Shown here: positions 23,879-31,783 of the stretch, piece by piece
Layout: each line of letters begins with the position of its first letter
How positions within the stretch are numbered: the stretch's first letter is position 1
Notes under the pieces: model-generated
What the model was told of the DNA's origin: nothing
Database searches by the model: none
What the model saw: only the letters and a program-made list of their open reading frames with translations
NCBI GenBank assembly: GCA_965215155.1
Contig: CBDCCY010000004.1
Location: 1,674,001 to 1,738,000 of the forward strand
Direction: 5' to 3'
DNA from: JAGWAJ01 sp965215155
GTDB lineage: Bacteria > Acidobacteriota > Vicinamibacteria > Vicinamibacterales > UBA8438
DNA: 64,000 bases
Position numbers and translations under genes: made by a program

Positions 23879-24331
23879 TCAGCCCCGGGCCCAGCCCTCG
23901 AACAGCCGCGTCACCTCGCGGCCGGCGCGCGCGTGCCGCGTGATCAGCAGTATCGTGTCGTCGCCCGCGACCGTCCCCACCACCTCAGGCAGCTCGGCTC
24001 GATCGATGGCCAGCGCCAGGGGTTGCGCACCGCCGGGATCGGTCCTGAGCACCAGCAGTTGCTGCACCTGGTCGACGCGCCGCAGGTATTCACCCACCGC
24101 GCGCCGGACCGTGGCCTCGGCGCCGGGCCGACCGCCGGCCGTCGATTCCGTGCGCTCGTATGCGCCGTCGGCCGCCCGCTTGACGAGCTGCAGGTCCTTG
24201 ATGTCCCGTGAGATCGTCGCCTGCGTCGCATGGAAGCCGCGCGTGCGCAGGCGCCGGCTCAGATCGTCCTGGCTGCAGATCGGCTCGCGTGTGACGAGCT
24301 CGAGAATGACCGACTGGCGGTAGCGCTTCAT
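23879..24331 (-). CDS. argR: Arginine repressor
   Basis: This 150-residue protein has an N-terminal winged helix (KRYRQSVILELVTREPICSQDDLSRRL, with the recognition region ATQATISRDIKDLQLVK) and a C-terminal hexamerisation/arginine-binding domain (about 80-150) including GTVAGDDTILLITR, whose Asp pair binds arginine in ArgR. With arginine bound, such proteins shut off arginine biosynthetic genes. It begins the argR-argG-argH unit and is divergent from argC; TA-rich ARG-box-like sequence fills the gap, so it probably controls both operons and itself. The ATG at 24331 was preferred to an earlier one because homology starts at MKRYRQ. Confidence 0.96.
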   Translation of the reverse strand: MKRYRQSVILELVTREPICSQDDLSRRLRTRGFHATQATISRDIKDLQLVKRAADGAYERTESTAGGRPGAEATVRRAVGEYLRRVDQVQQLLVLRTDPGGAQPLALAIDRAELPEVVGTVAGDDTILLITRHARAGREVTRLFEGWARG

Positions 24332-24481
24332 ACTTATGCAGGAGCGCGAATAAGCATACAAGGGGCGGCGGCCGGAATCAACTGCGCCGTTTCCGGCCCC
24401 GCCTGCCATGAATCGGGCCGCCGCCGCTTGACGCGGCCGGCCCAGGTATGCATAGCTATACGGTAGCGAGAATAACTATTC
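24332..24481. promoter_or_regulatory. Divergent arg control region
   Basis: The gap between argR and argC is strikingly AT-rich at both ends, unlike its GC-rich middle. Near argR it has TTATGC...GAATAAGCATA (24334-24358), and near argC TATGCATAGCTATAC followed by GAATAACTATTC. These resemble ARG-box halves (TGAAT/ATTCA), so ArgR probably binds at each end. No convincing -35/-10 pair was picked out. Confidence 0.6.
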
Positions 24482-24482
24482 A
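24469..24482. promoter_or_regulatory. ARG box overlapping the argC start
   Basis: AGAATAACTATTCA matches the ARG-box consensus TGAATWWWWATTCA closely apart from the first base and one spacer position; GAATA and TATTC are exact inverted halves. It ends on the A of the argC ATG, so ArgR bound here could block initiation or early elongation. Confidence 0.6.
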
Positions 24483-25474
24483 TGTCCAGGGTGCGCATCG
24501 GAATCGCCGGAGCGACCGGCTACAGCGGGCAGGAGGTCCTGCGGCTGGCCGCCGCCCATCCGCACGCGGAGCCTGTCGTCGCCATGGCCTCGGCCGGCGG
24601 CGACGGCTCGCGCGAGCTGCCGGGGCTGCGGGGGCTGTGGGGGGGCAGCATCGAGGCGTTCTCGCTCGACCGGCTCGCCGAGGCGGCCGATGCCGTCTTT
24701 CTTGGGCTGCCCGACACCGCGAGCGCGGAGGTCGCGCCCGCGCTGCTGTCCCGCGGGGTGCGGGTGTTCGACCTGTCGGGCGCGTTTCGCCTCCGCGACG
24801 CCGCGGCCCGCGGGCGGTGGTACCCGCGGACGCCCGAGGTCGAGCCGCCGGCCGTGTACGGCCTCGCGGAGTGGAACCGGACGCCGCTCGCGGACACCCG
24901 CTTCGTGGCGTGTCCGGGCTGTTATCCGACGGCGGCGCTGCTGGCGCTCAAGCCGCTCGTCGCCGCCGGGCTCGTCCCGCCCGGGGCCGACGTCCACATC
25001 GACGCGAAGTCGGGGATCTCGGGCGCCGGCAAGAAGCCGAGCGAGCGGACGCACTTCTCCGAGGTGCACGGAAGCGTCGCCGCCTACGGGGTCTTCGCCC
25101 ACCGGCACGCGGCGGAGATCGAGCAGGAGCTCGGGCGGGCCGTCACCTTCGTGCCCCATCTGGTGCCCCTCGACCGCGGCATCCTCGAGACGATCTACAC
25201 CCGCGTGCGGCCCGGGGCGACGGCAGACGAGATCGGGGAGGCGTTCGAGGCGGCGTACGCCGACCGGCCGTTCGTGCGGTTGTGCGCCGATCGGCTGCCC
25301 GAGATCAAGCACGTGGCGCACACGAACTTCTGCGACATCGGCTGGCGGGTGGATGCCGGGCGGATCGTCCTGGTCGCGTGCCTGGACAACCTGGGGAAGG
25401 GCGCCGCGGGGCAGGCCCTGCAGTGCTTCAACGTGGCGCACGGCCTCGACGAGCGGGCGGGGTTGATCCCGTGA
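24482..25474 (+). CDS. argC: N-acetyl-gamma-glutamyl-phosphate reductase
   Basis: ArgC reduces N-acetylglutamyl phosphate to the semialdehyde with NADPH, the third step from glutamate. The 330-residue protein has GATGYSGQE (10-18) in its Rossmann fold and the catalytic Cys147 in PGCYPTAALLAL. HVDAKSGISGAGKKPSE-like and HVAHTNFCDIGWRV segments are typical. It is the first gene of a six-gene arginine operon; an ARG box overlaps its start. Its TGA overlaps the GTG of argB. The GCGAG upstream of the ATG is a weak ribosome site. Confidence 0.96.
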   Translation: MSRVRIGIAGATGYSGQEVLRLAAAHPHAEPVVAMASAGGDGSRELPGLRGLWGGSIEAFSLDRLAEAADAVFLGLPDTASAEVAPALLSRGVRVFDLSGAFRLRDAAARGRWYPRTPEVEPPAVYGLAEWNRTPLADTRFVACPGCYPTAALLALKPLVAAGLVPPGADVHIDAKSGISGAGKKPSERTHFSEVHGSVAAYGVFAHRHAAEIEQELGRAVTFVPHLVPLDRGILETIYTRVRPGATADEIGEAFEAAYADRPFVRLCADRLPEIKHVAHTNFCDIGWRVDAGRIVLVACLDNLGKGAAGQALQCFNVAHGLDERAGLIP

Positions 25475-26322
25475 CGAAGGGCCGGGGCCGCGGTCCGGTG
25501 GTCGTGAAGCTGGGCGGCGAGCTCCTGGAGGAGCCGGCCGGCCTGCGGCGCGTCGCCCGCCGCCTCGCGCGCCTCGCGGCGGGCGGTCCGCTCGTCGTCG
25601 TCCACGGCGGCGGGCGCGAGGTCAGCGCGGATCTGGCGCGTCGCGGCGTTGCGGCCCGGGCGGTCGACGGCCTGCGCATCACCGACGGGCCGGCCCTGGA
25701 CGTGGTCGTCGGCGTCCTGGCCGGCCGGATCAACACGCGTCTGGTCGCCGCGCTGAACGCCGCCGGCGCCAGCGCCGTGGGGCTGACCGCCGCCGACGGA
25801 CGGATGGCGCGCGTGCGGCGCGCAAGCCGCTACCGCGCCGCGAGCGGGGAGCGCGTGGACCTCGGCTTCGTCGGCCAACCGGTGGGTGAGCCCCGTACAG
25901 AGCTCGTGCTCGATCTCTGTGCGGCCGGCCATCTTCCCGTCGTCGCCAGCATCGGGGCGAGCGCGGCGGGACAGTTGTTGAACGTGAACGCCGATACGCT
26001 GGCCGGGCACCTCGCGGCCGGCCTCCGGTCGCCCCGCCTCGTGATCGCCGGCGGCACGGCGGGGGTCCTGGACGCGGACGGGCGAACGCTGTCCGCGGTC
26101 GACGATGCGGACATCGACGTTCTCATCGGAGGGGGGCAGGCGAGCGCCGGCATGATCGCGAAGTTGATCGCGTGCCGCGCCGCCCGGCGGGGCGGCGTCC
26201 GCGAGGTCGTGATCGTCGACGGCCGGCGGCGGGCGTTCGATGCGAGCGCCGGAACCACCGTCGGGACGTCCCGTGGGGGGGCGGCCGTCCGGAGCGATCG
26301 AAGGCAGGCGGCGAGGCATTAG
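25471..26322 (+). CDS. argB: Acetylglutamate kinase
   Basis: ArgB phosphorylates N-acetylglutamate. The 283-residue amino-acid kinase has the VVKLGGELLEE nucleotide loop, LVVVHGGGREVS, the substrate strand LNVNADTLAGHLA and the GGQASAGMIAKLIAC C-terminal motif of the family. A GTG at 25471 overlaps the argC TGA, indicating coupling. The last 20 residues are Arg/Gly-rich and probably non-essential. It lacks the long N-terminal helix seen in arginine-inhibited hexameric kinases, so strong feedback inhibition is less likely, though that is a judgement from length. Confidence 0.95.
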   Translation: MTKGRGRGPVVVKLGGELLEEPAGLRRVARRLARLAAGGPLVVVHGGGREVSADLARRGVAARAVDGLRITDGPALDVVVGVLAGRINTRLVAALNAAGASAVGLTAADGRMARVRRASRYRAASGERVDLGFVGQPVGEPRTELVLDLCAAGHLPVVASIGASAAGQLLNVNADTLAGHLAAGLRSPRLVIAGGTAGVLDADGRTLSAVDDADIDVLIGGGQASAGMIAKLIACRAARRGGVREVVIVDGRRRAFDASAGTTVGTSRGGAAVRSDRRQAARH

Positions 26323-26326
26323 GGCA

Positions 26327-27556
26327 ATGAGCAGACTCGGCGACGAAGTGCGCGCGGCCGAGGCCGCCCACGTCTTGCAGGTGTACCGCCGGATTCCGGT
26401 CGTGCTGGTCCGCGGTCGGGGCTGCCGGGTGGTGGACGACAACGGCCGCGAGTACCTCGACCTCCTCTCGGGAATCGGCGTCGCCTCGCTCGGCCATGCG
26501 CACGAGGGGCTGGCGCGGGCGATCGCCGACCAGGCCGGCGAGCTGCTGCACACGTCCAACCTCTACTTCCATCCGCTGCAGGGCGAGGTGGCGCGGCGGC
26601 TCGCCCGCCTCTCGGGGCTCGCGCGCACGTTCTTCTGCAACAGCGGCACCGAGGCGGTCGAGGCCTGCCTGAAGTTCGCGCGCCGCTACTGGCACACGCG
26701 CGGCGAGACCGACCGGACCGGCATCGTCGCCTTCGACGGTTCGTTTCACGGGCGGACGTTCGGCTCGCTCTCGGTGACCTCGGGCGCCGCCTACCGGACG
26801 CCCTTCCAGCCGCTCGTCCCGGACGTGAGCTTCGCCTCCCCGCACGATGCGGCGGCTCTCGAGGCGGCGGTCACGGATCGGACCGCCGCGGTGATCGTCG
26901 AGCCGATACAGGGCGAGGGCGGCGTACGACCCATTCCGCCGGCAACCGCCGCCGCCCTCGCCGACCGCTGCGCGGCGACGGGAACGCTCCTGATCGCGGA
27001 CGAGGTGCAGAGCGGGCTCGGGCGTACGGGGCAGGCGTTCTGCTCGGCTGCGCTGGGGCTGGCGCCGGATCTGATGGCGTTGGGCAAGGCGCTCGGCGCC
27101 GGCGTGCCGGTCGGAGCCGCCCTGCTGAGCGAGCGGGTGGCCGATGCGGTGGCGTTCGGCGATCACGGGAGCACGTACGGCGGCAACCTGCTCGCGTGCC
27201 GTGCCGCGTCGGTCTTTCTCGACGCCCTCGAAGGCGGTCTCATCGACCGCGTCGCGGCGGCCGGGGTGCGGATGAGAGACGGCCTCGAGGCCATCGCCGA
27301 GGGGAGTGCGGCCATCGGGGAGGTGCGTGGCGCCGGCCTGATGTGGGGGGTCGACGTGACGTCCGACGTCGCCGACCGCATGGTTGCCGCGGCCCTGGAG
27401 CGGGGTCTGCTGATCAACCGTACCGCCGGAACGGTGATCCGGCTGCTCCCGCCGCTGACGATCGGCGACGCCGACATCGACGAGGCGCTCGAGCGCCTGC
27501 GTCAGGCCTTTGCCGATGCCGCGGGCGCCCACACGGGCCAGGAGTCTGCGCCGTAG
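26327..27556 (+). CDS. argD: Acetylornithine aminotransferase, with a repeat-derived tail
   Basis: ArgD transfers an amino group to N-acetylglutamate semialdehyde. The 409-residue class III aminotransferase has FFCNSGTEAVEACLKFAR, IVEPIQGEGGV and LIADEVQSGLGRTG; the PLP lysine is in LMALGKALGAGVPVG. It starts at the ATG at 26327, four bases after argB; an in-frame ATG further up lies inside argB. The last seven or so residues (GQESAP and neighbours) and the TAG stop are encoded by the first unit of an 84-base palindromic repeat, so the repeat has replaced or extended the original C-terminus. The catalytic part is untouched. Confidence 0.95.
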   Translation: MSRLGDEVRAAEAAHVLQVYRRIPVVLVRGRGCRVVDDNGREYLDLLSGIGVASLGHAHEGLARAIADQAGELLHTSNLYFHPLQGEVARRLARLSGLARTFFCNSGTEAVEACLKFARRYWHTRGETDRTGIVAFDGSFHGRTFGSLSVTSGAAYRTPFQPLVPDVSFASPHDAAALEAAVTDRTAAVIVEPIQGEGGVRPIPPATAAALADRCAATGTLLIADEVQSGLGRTGQAFCSAALGLAPDLMALGKALGAGVPVGAALLSERVADAVAFGDHGSTYGGNLLACRAASVFLDALEGGLIDRVAAAGVRMRDGLEAIAEGSAAIGEVRGAGLMWGVDVTSDVADRMVAAALERGLLINRTAGTVIRLLPPLTIGDADIDEALERLRQAFADAAGAHTGQESAP

Positions 27557-27704
27557 AACGGCGCGGACTCCTGGAGGGTTGGTTGGGCACCAGGCGGAGC
27601 CGTCAGGCGACGAATGGTGGGCCAGGAGTCTGCGCCGTAGAACGGCGCGGACTCCTGGAGGGTTGGTTGGGCACCAGGCGGAGCCGTCAGGCGACGAATG
27701 GTGG
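27537..27704. repeat. Two identical tandem 84-base units of the palindromic repeat, subtype B
   Basis: Units 27537-27620 and 27621-27704 are identical over all 84 bases. Each has GGAGTCTGCGCCGTAG, AACGGCGCGGACTCC, GGAGGGTTGGTTGGG and a final GACGAATGGTGG. The copy at 5499-5583 is the same subtype in the opposite direction with a handful of differences. The first unit overlaps the 3' end of argD. Confidence 0.95.
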
Positions 27705-27734
27705 GCTGGGAGTTGGCCGCGCGACGAGGCTGCG

Positions 27735-28274
27735 ATGATTGCGAGCACCATGGATGCCCCGCCGCACTCGGCGGATGACCGCATCGCCGGCGCCGTCATG
27801 TTGCGGGCGGCGACCGCAGTCGACGCGGAAGGCGTGCATCGGCTCATCATGGACAATCGGGTTGCGGGACACCTGCTGGCGCGCCCGCTGGGCGAGGTCG
27901 AGCTGCACGTGCCGCGCTTTCTGGTCGCGGCGGCGGGCGACCGGATCGTGGGCTGCGGCGAGCTCGCGCGGCTGAGCCCGGCGGTCGGCGAGGTCCGCTC
28001 GCTGGTCGTCGACAGGGCGCACCGCGGCGCCGGCCTCGGACGGCGCCTGCTGCGGGCGCTCGTCGACGACGCGCGCCGCCAGGGCTTCCCGACCGTGTGC
28101 GCCTTCACGCATCGGGCGCGACCCTTCGTCCGCGCGGGATTCTCCATCGTGCCGCACACGTGGGTCCCCGAGAAGATCGCGACCGACTGCCACCGCTGCG
28201 AGTGGTTCCGCCGGTGCGGCCAGTACGCGGTGGTGCTGAACCTCGCGGCGCCGTCGGAGGCGAGAGCGCAATGA
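27735..28274 (+). CDS. GNAT N-acetylglutamate synthase (short ArgA-like)
   Basis: The 179-residue protein is a GCN5-type acetyltransferase: VRSLVVDRAHRGAGLGRRLLRALVDDA is the acetyl-CoA loop. The DCHRCEWFRRCGQYAVVLNL ending is typical of stand-alone short N-acetylglutamate synthases. It makes the acetylglutamate that primes the pathway; ArgJ next to it can recycle the acetyl group, so this enzyme would top up the cycle. Its TGA overlaps the ATG of argJ. The start could be the ATG at 27735 or one five codons later. It follows tandem repeats that separate it from argD, but it is likely still read with the operon. Confidence 0.88.
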   Translation: MIASTMDAPPHSADDRIAGAVMLRAATAVDAEGVHRLIMDNRVAGHLLARPLGEVELHVPRFLVAAAGDRIVGCGELARLSPAVGEVRSLVVDRAHRGAGLGRRLLRALVDDARRQGFPTVCAFTHRARPFVRAGFSIVPHTWVPEKIATDCHRCEWFRRCGQYAVVLNLAAPSEARAQ

Positions 28275-29497
28275 GCGAGGTGCGGGTTCGCGTCGAGCCG
28301 ATCGAGGGCGGGGTCACGGCTCCCCGGGGCTTCCGGGCGGCCGGCGTTGCCTGCGGGCTCAAGTCGGCCGGCCTCGATCTGGCGCTGCTCGTCTCTGAAG
28401 AGGCGGAGCCGGCCAGCGCCGCCGGGATCTTCACCACGAACCGGGCCGTGGCGGCGCCCGTTCTCGTGTCGCAGGCGCAGCTCACGCAGTCGGGAAGCCG
28501 CGCCCGCGCCGTCGTCGTCAACAGCAAGTGCGCGAACGCCTGTACCGGCGACCACGGGATGGCGGCCGCTCGAGAGATGGTGGCGGCGACCGCGAAGGCG
28601 GTCGGCTGCGACCCGTCACTCGTCCTCGTCGCGTCGACGGGCGTGATCGGCATGCGGCTCGACGTCGCGAAGGTGGGGCGCGGCGTCGAGGAGGCCGCCC
28701 GCCGGCTCGCGCGCGACGGGCACCGGGCCGCCGCCGAGGCGATCATGACGACCGACCGCAGTCCCAAGGAGCGCGCGGTACGCGCCACGACGGCGGCCGG
28801 CACGTTCTCCATCGGCGGCATGGTCAAGGGCGCCGGGATGATCGAGCCGTTCATGGCGACGATGCTCGGCTTCCTGACGACGGATGCCGAGCTCGACCCG
28901 GCCCTGCTGCGCCGCGCGCTCGTCGAAGCGGCGGACGACACGTTCAACGCGATCACCGTCGACGGCGAGTCGTCGACCAACGACACGGTCTTTCTGCTGG
29001 CCAGCGGAGCGAGCGGCGTAGCGATCGACGCGGCGCTGTATCCGGTGTTCGTCGGAGCACTGCGCGGCCTCTGCGCCGACCTGGCGAAGGACATCGTTCG
29101 CGGTGGGGAGGGAGCCACGCGCCTGGTCGAGGTGCGGGTGGCCGGCGCGCAGTCGGCTGCGGACGCGCGCCGCACCGCGCGGCTCATCGCCAACTCCCTG
29201 CTCGTCAAGACGGCGCTGCACGGCGGGGACCCCAACTGGGGGCGACTGCTCGCCGTGGCCGGTCGTGCCGGCGTCGCGTTCGACGAGGCGCGCGCGCGCG
29301 TGCGGATCGGTCCGGCGGAGCTCTTCGCCGACGCGACGGTGTTCGACGACCGCGAGGCCGCGGCCGCCGCGCATCTGCGGTCGCCCGAGGTGGAGGTCGC
29401 GGTCGATCTCGGCACGGGCGGCAGCGGCGCGGCCACTGTCTGGACGTGTGATCTCAGCGCGGAGTACGTCCGCATCAACGCCGACTACAGGACATGA
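28271..29497 (+). CDS. argJ: Glutamate N-acetyltransferase (ornithine acetyltransferase)
   Basis: ArgJ moves the acetyl group from N-acetylornithine to glutamate, giving the cyclic pathway. The 408-residue precursor cleaves itself before Thr197 in KGAGMIEPFMATMLG, which is the active nucleophile. STGVIGMRLD and the C-terminal LLVKTALHGGDPNWGR and CDLSAEYVRINADYRT are diagnostic. ATGA overlaps on both sides link it to the acetyltransferase upstream and argF downstream. Whether it is also able to use acetyl-CoA is not visible; the presence of a separate synthase suggests a monofunctional enzyme. Confidence 0.97.
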   Translation: MSEVRVRVEPIEGGVTAPRGFRAAGVACGLKSAGLDLALLVSEEAEPASAAGIFTTNRAVAAPVLVSQAQLTQSGSRARAVVVNSKCANACTGDHGMAAAREMVAATAKAVGCDPSLVLVASTGVIGMRLDVAKVGRGVEEAARRLARDGHRAAAEAIMTTDRSPKERAVRATTAAGTFSIGGMVKGAGMIEPFMATMLGFLTTDAELDPALLRRALVEAADDTFNAITVDGESSTNDTVFLLASGASGVAIDAALYPVFVGALRGLCADLAKDIVRGGEGATRLVEVRVAGAQSAADARRTARLIANSLLVKTALHGGDPNWGRLLAVAGRAGVAFDEARARVRIGPAELFADATVFDDREAAAAAHLRSPEVEVAVDLGTGGSGAATVWTCDLSAEYVRINADYRT

Positions 29498-30534
29498 CCA
29501 AGCCCGTGGCGGGAGCTCGTGCCACGGCGGCCGCCGGGCCGCCGCCGGACGATGTCGCCGCCTCCGAACCCGCGGGTGCGCGGGAGGCCGGGAGCGGGGC
29601 CCTCGAGGGTCGCTGCTATCTCTCCGTGCTGGACTTCCAGCCCGCCGACCTCGAGCACAATCTCGCCCTGGCCGCCGCCCTGAAGCGCGACCGGCACCTC
29701 GGGCGCGAGGCCGCCACGTCGGCTGCGCTCGAGGGAACATACCTGGCGCTGCTGTTCGAGAAACCGTCGCTGCGCACGCGGTCCACGTTCGAGATCGCGA
29801 TACGCGAACTCGGCGGGGACTTCATCGATCCCGATGCGGACGTCGCGCTCGGGAAGCGGGAGTCGCTCGCCGACGTGGGCCGCAGCCTCGAGCGCTGGGT
29901 CGCCGGGGCAGTGGTGCGGACCTACGCGCAGCGCCGCTTGACGGACCTGGCCCTGGCCACGACCGACTTTCGCGTCATCAATGCGCTCAGCGACGAGGAG
30001 CACCCGTGCCAGGCGCTCGCGGACTGCCTGACGTTGAAGGAGCGCTGGGGCGACACCCGCGGACGCAGGGTCGCGTTCGTCGGCGACGGCGGCAACGTCG
30101 CCACGTCGTTCGCGCAGGCCGCCTCGATGCTCGGCATCACGATGCACATCGCGTCGCCGGAGGGGTTCGAGCTTCCGGAGTCGGTCGACGCAGACGTAGC
30201 GCGGGTGGCCTGCGACGGAGCGGAGCTCAGGCGCTTCCGCGACCCGGCTGCCGCGGTGCGCGACGTCGATGCGGTCTACACGGACGTATGGACGTCGATG
30301 GGGCGCGAGGCCGAGGTCGCCCTGCGCCGGCGCCTGTTCGGCCCGTACCAGGTGAATGGCGCGCTGATGGCGCACGCCAGGCCGGACGCGTGCTTCCTCC
30401 ACTGCCTCCCCGCCCACCGCGGCGAGGAGGTGACCGACGGCGTCATGGACAGCGCCGCATCCGTCGTGTTCGACCAGGCGGAGAACCGCCTGCACACCCA
30501 GAAGGCGCTGCTGCTCATGCTGTTCGAGGATTGA
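29494..30534 (+). CDS. argF: Ornithine carbamoyltransferase
   Basis: ArgF makes citrulline from ornithine and carbamoyl phosphate. The 346-residue protein has FEKPSLRTRSTFE (carbamoyl-phosphate loop), HPCQALADCLT, and HCLPAHRGEEV with the substrate cysteine. About 35 residues of Ala/Pro-rich sequence precede the usual start near GRCYLSVLDFQ, so a later start is possible, but no good ATG or GTG with a ribosome site is there and the ATGA overlap with argJ favours 29494. N-acetylornithine carbamoyltransferase is unlikely because ArgJ supplies free ornithine. Confidence 0.95.
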   Translation: MTKPVAGARATAAAGPPPDDVAASEPAGAREAGSGALEGRCYLSVLDFQPADLEHNLALAAALKRDRHLGREAATSAALEGTYLALLFEKPSLRTRSTFEIAIRELGGDFIDPDADVALGKRESLADVGRSLERWVAGAVVRTYAQRRLTDLALATTDFRVINALSDEEHPCQALADCLTLKERWGDTRGRRVAFVGDGGNVATSFAQAASMLGITMHIASPEGFELPESVDADVARVACDGAELRRFRDPAAAVRDVDAVYTDVWTSMGREAEVALRRRLFGPYQVNGALMAHARPDACFLHCLPAHRGEEVTDGVMDSAASVVFDQAENRLHTQKALLLMLFED

Positions 30535-30539
30535 CGCCG

Positions 30540-31157
30540 ATGGCGAACCCGGTGGGTGCGGTCGGTGCCGTCGTGCACTACGGCCGCGCGATCCTGGTGA
30601 CCCTGGCCGGTCGGGACGGCGTCCCGGTCGTGGTCGACCGCCGCACGGTGGCGCTGATCGGCGACGGCCTGCCGAGCGCGCCCTACCACCACGAGGCGCA
30701 GACGCTCGATCGCCCCGCGGCGGCCGAGCTGATCGGCCGCGTGCGGGCAGCGATCGACGTCCGAGCGGCGGCCGCCCTGCGAGACCTCCGGCAGTCGGTA
30801 GGTCCGCACTGCCGGCTCCAGGTGCTGGCCCACCGGGCGCTGCGCCCTCTGCCTCCGACGCTGGACGAGATCCTCGATTCGAGGCCGGCGACGCTGATCG
30901 CCGACTCCGAAATGTACGTCGATGCGCTGTCCGGCGCCGCGCGGCGCTGCGACCTCCAGGTCGCGACGTGTGCGCGCGGCACCGAGACGGAGGCCGCCGC
31001 CCGGGCGCTCGGCGCCGGCGAGGGCGAAGTAGTCGCCTTTCTGAAGGGCTTGCGGGCGACGCTGGGGCCCCCGTGGCAGGCGGACCATCGCGCCGCGGCC
31101 GCCGCCGCGCTCGCCGCCGCGGCGCGGGATCAGGGCTGGCGCCTCCCCGCGGTGTGA
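30540..31157 (+). CDS. Unknown protein at the end of the arginine operon, 205 residues
   Basis: I do not recognise a family. The protein has an N-terminal beta-rich part (VGAVGAVVHYGRAILVTLAGRDGVPVVVDRRTVALIGDG), then helical segments, HRALRPLPPTLDEILDS and a C-terminal region rich in Ala. It could be a cytosolic actin-like or nuclease-fold protein, but I saw no catalytic motif strong enough to say. AGGA lies nine bases before the ATG, which itself is six bases after argF. Its place suggests cotranscription with the arginine genes, though not necessarily the same pathway. Confidence 0.65.
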   Translation: MANPVGAVGAVVHYGRAILVTLAGRDGVPVVVDRRTVALIGDGLPSAPYHHEAQTLDRPAAAELIGRVRAAIDVRAAAALRDLRQSVGPHCRLQVLAHRALRPLPPTLDEILDSRPATLIADSEMYVDALSGAARRCDLQVATCARGTETEAAARALGAGEGEVVAFLKGLRATLGPPWQADHRAAAAAALAAAARDQGWRLPAV

Positions 31158-31203
31158 AGCGCGGCTTCGGCGCTGAACCGAAGGGACGTGCAGGCGCGCG
31201 CCG

Positions 31204-31728
31204 TCAGGGCGCGCTGCCGCCCTCGACCGGCGCCGGGCCCTCCACACGCGCAGCCGCCTGCTCGACCTTGTCCGCCAGTCGGCGCTTGTAGCCCGCCAGC
31301 GTCTCGGCGAGGCGGGCGTCGCCGGTCGCCAGAATCTGGGCCGCCAGCACCGCCGCATTCACGGCGCCCGCCTTGCCCACCGAGACCGTGGCGACGGGCA
31401 CGCCGGGCGGCATCTGGACCGTCGCCAGCAGGGCGTCCCAGCCCCGGAGCGGCGACGAGTCGATCGGCACGCCGATCACCGGCAGGGTCGAGTGCGCGGC
31501 CACTACGCCCGCGAGGTGGGCCGCCGCCCCGGCTCCGACGATGAAGACCGCCACCCCGCGGGCGGGCGCCTCGTCGATCAGGCGCCGCACGCGCTCCGGG
31601 GAGCGATGCGCGGACGCCACGGTCATGTGCGAGGGCACGCCGAGCTCGTCGAGGACCTCCACCGCGCGCTGCATGACGCCCGCGTCGGAATCGGACCCCA
31701 TCAGAATCTGCACTCGTCGATTCGCCAT
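31204..31728 (-). CDS. purE: N5-carboxyaminoimidazole ribonucleotide mutase
   Basis: PurE moves the carboxyl group of N5-CAIR to give CAIR in purine synthesis. The 174-residue class I protein begins RRVQILMGSDSDAGVMQRA, with SAHRSPERV, and contains FIVGAGAAAHLAGVVA and VIGVPIDSSPLRGWDALLATVQMP, all conserved. It follows purD at a distance of about 50 bases containing a partial palindromic repeat, and the two may be cotranscribed. PurK, which would supply N5-CAIR, is not in the window. The C-terminal 25 residues form a charged, possibly disordered tail. Confidence 0.96.
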   Translation of the reverse strand: MANRRVQILMGSDSDAGVMQRAVEVLDELGVPSHMTVASAHRSPERVRRLIDEAPARGVAVFIVGAGAAAHLAGVVAAHSTLPVIGVPIDSSPLRGWDALLATVQMPPGVPVATVSVGKAGAVNAAVLAAQILATGDARLAETLAGYKRRLADKVEQAAARVEGPAPVEGGSAP

Positions 31729-31750
31729 TCCTGCTCCTGCCTGCTTTCGC

Positions 31751-31783
31751 CGCGCGCCCTGACGGGCACGTTGGGAGTCCTAC
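31751..31783. repeat. Partial copy of the palindromic repeat
   Basis: CGCGCCCTGACGGGCACG is the small hairpin, followed by TTGGGAGTCCTAC. The long palindrome half (CTGCGC...GCGCAGACTCC) is missing, so this is a truncated unit. Its right edge supplies the TAG stop codon of purD. Confidence 0.6.

Noticed and set aside
27537..27704. Attachment-site duplication from an integrated element
   Set aside because: The 84-base copies are directly adjacent with nothing between them, belong to a dispersed family, and no integrase is near.
29494..30534. N-acetylornithine carbamoyltransferase (ArgF')
   Set aside because: ArgJ in the same operon frees ornithine, and the SLRTR loop and HCLPAHRG motif suit ordinary ornithine carbamoyltransferase.
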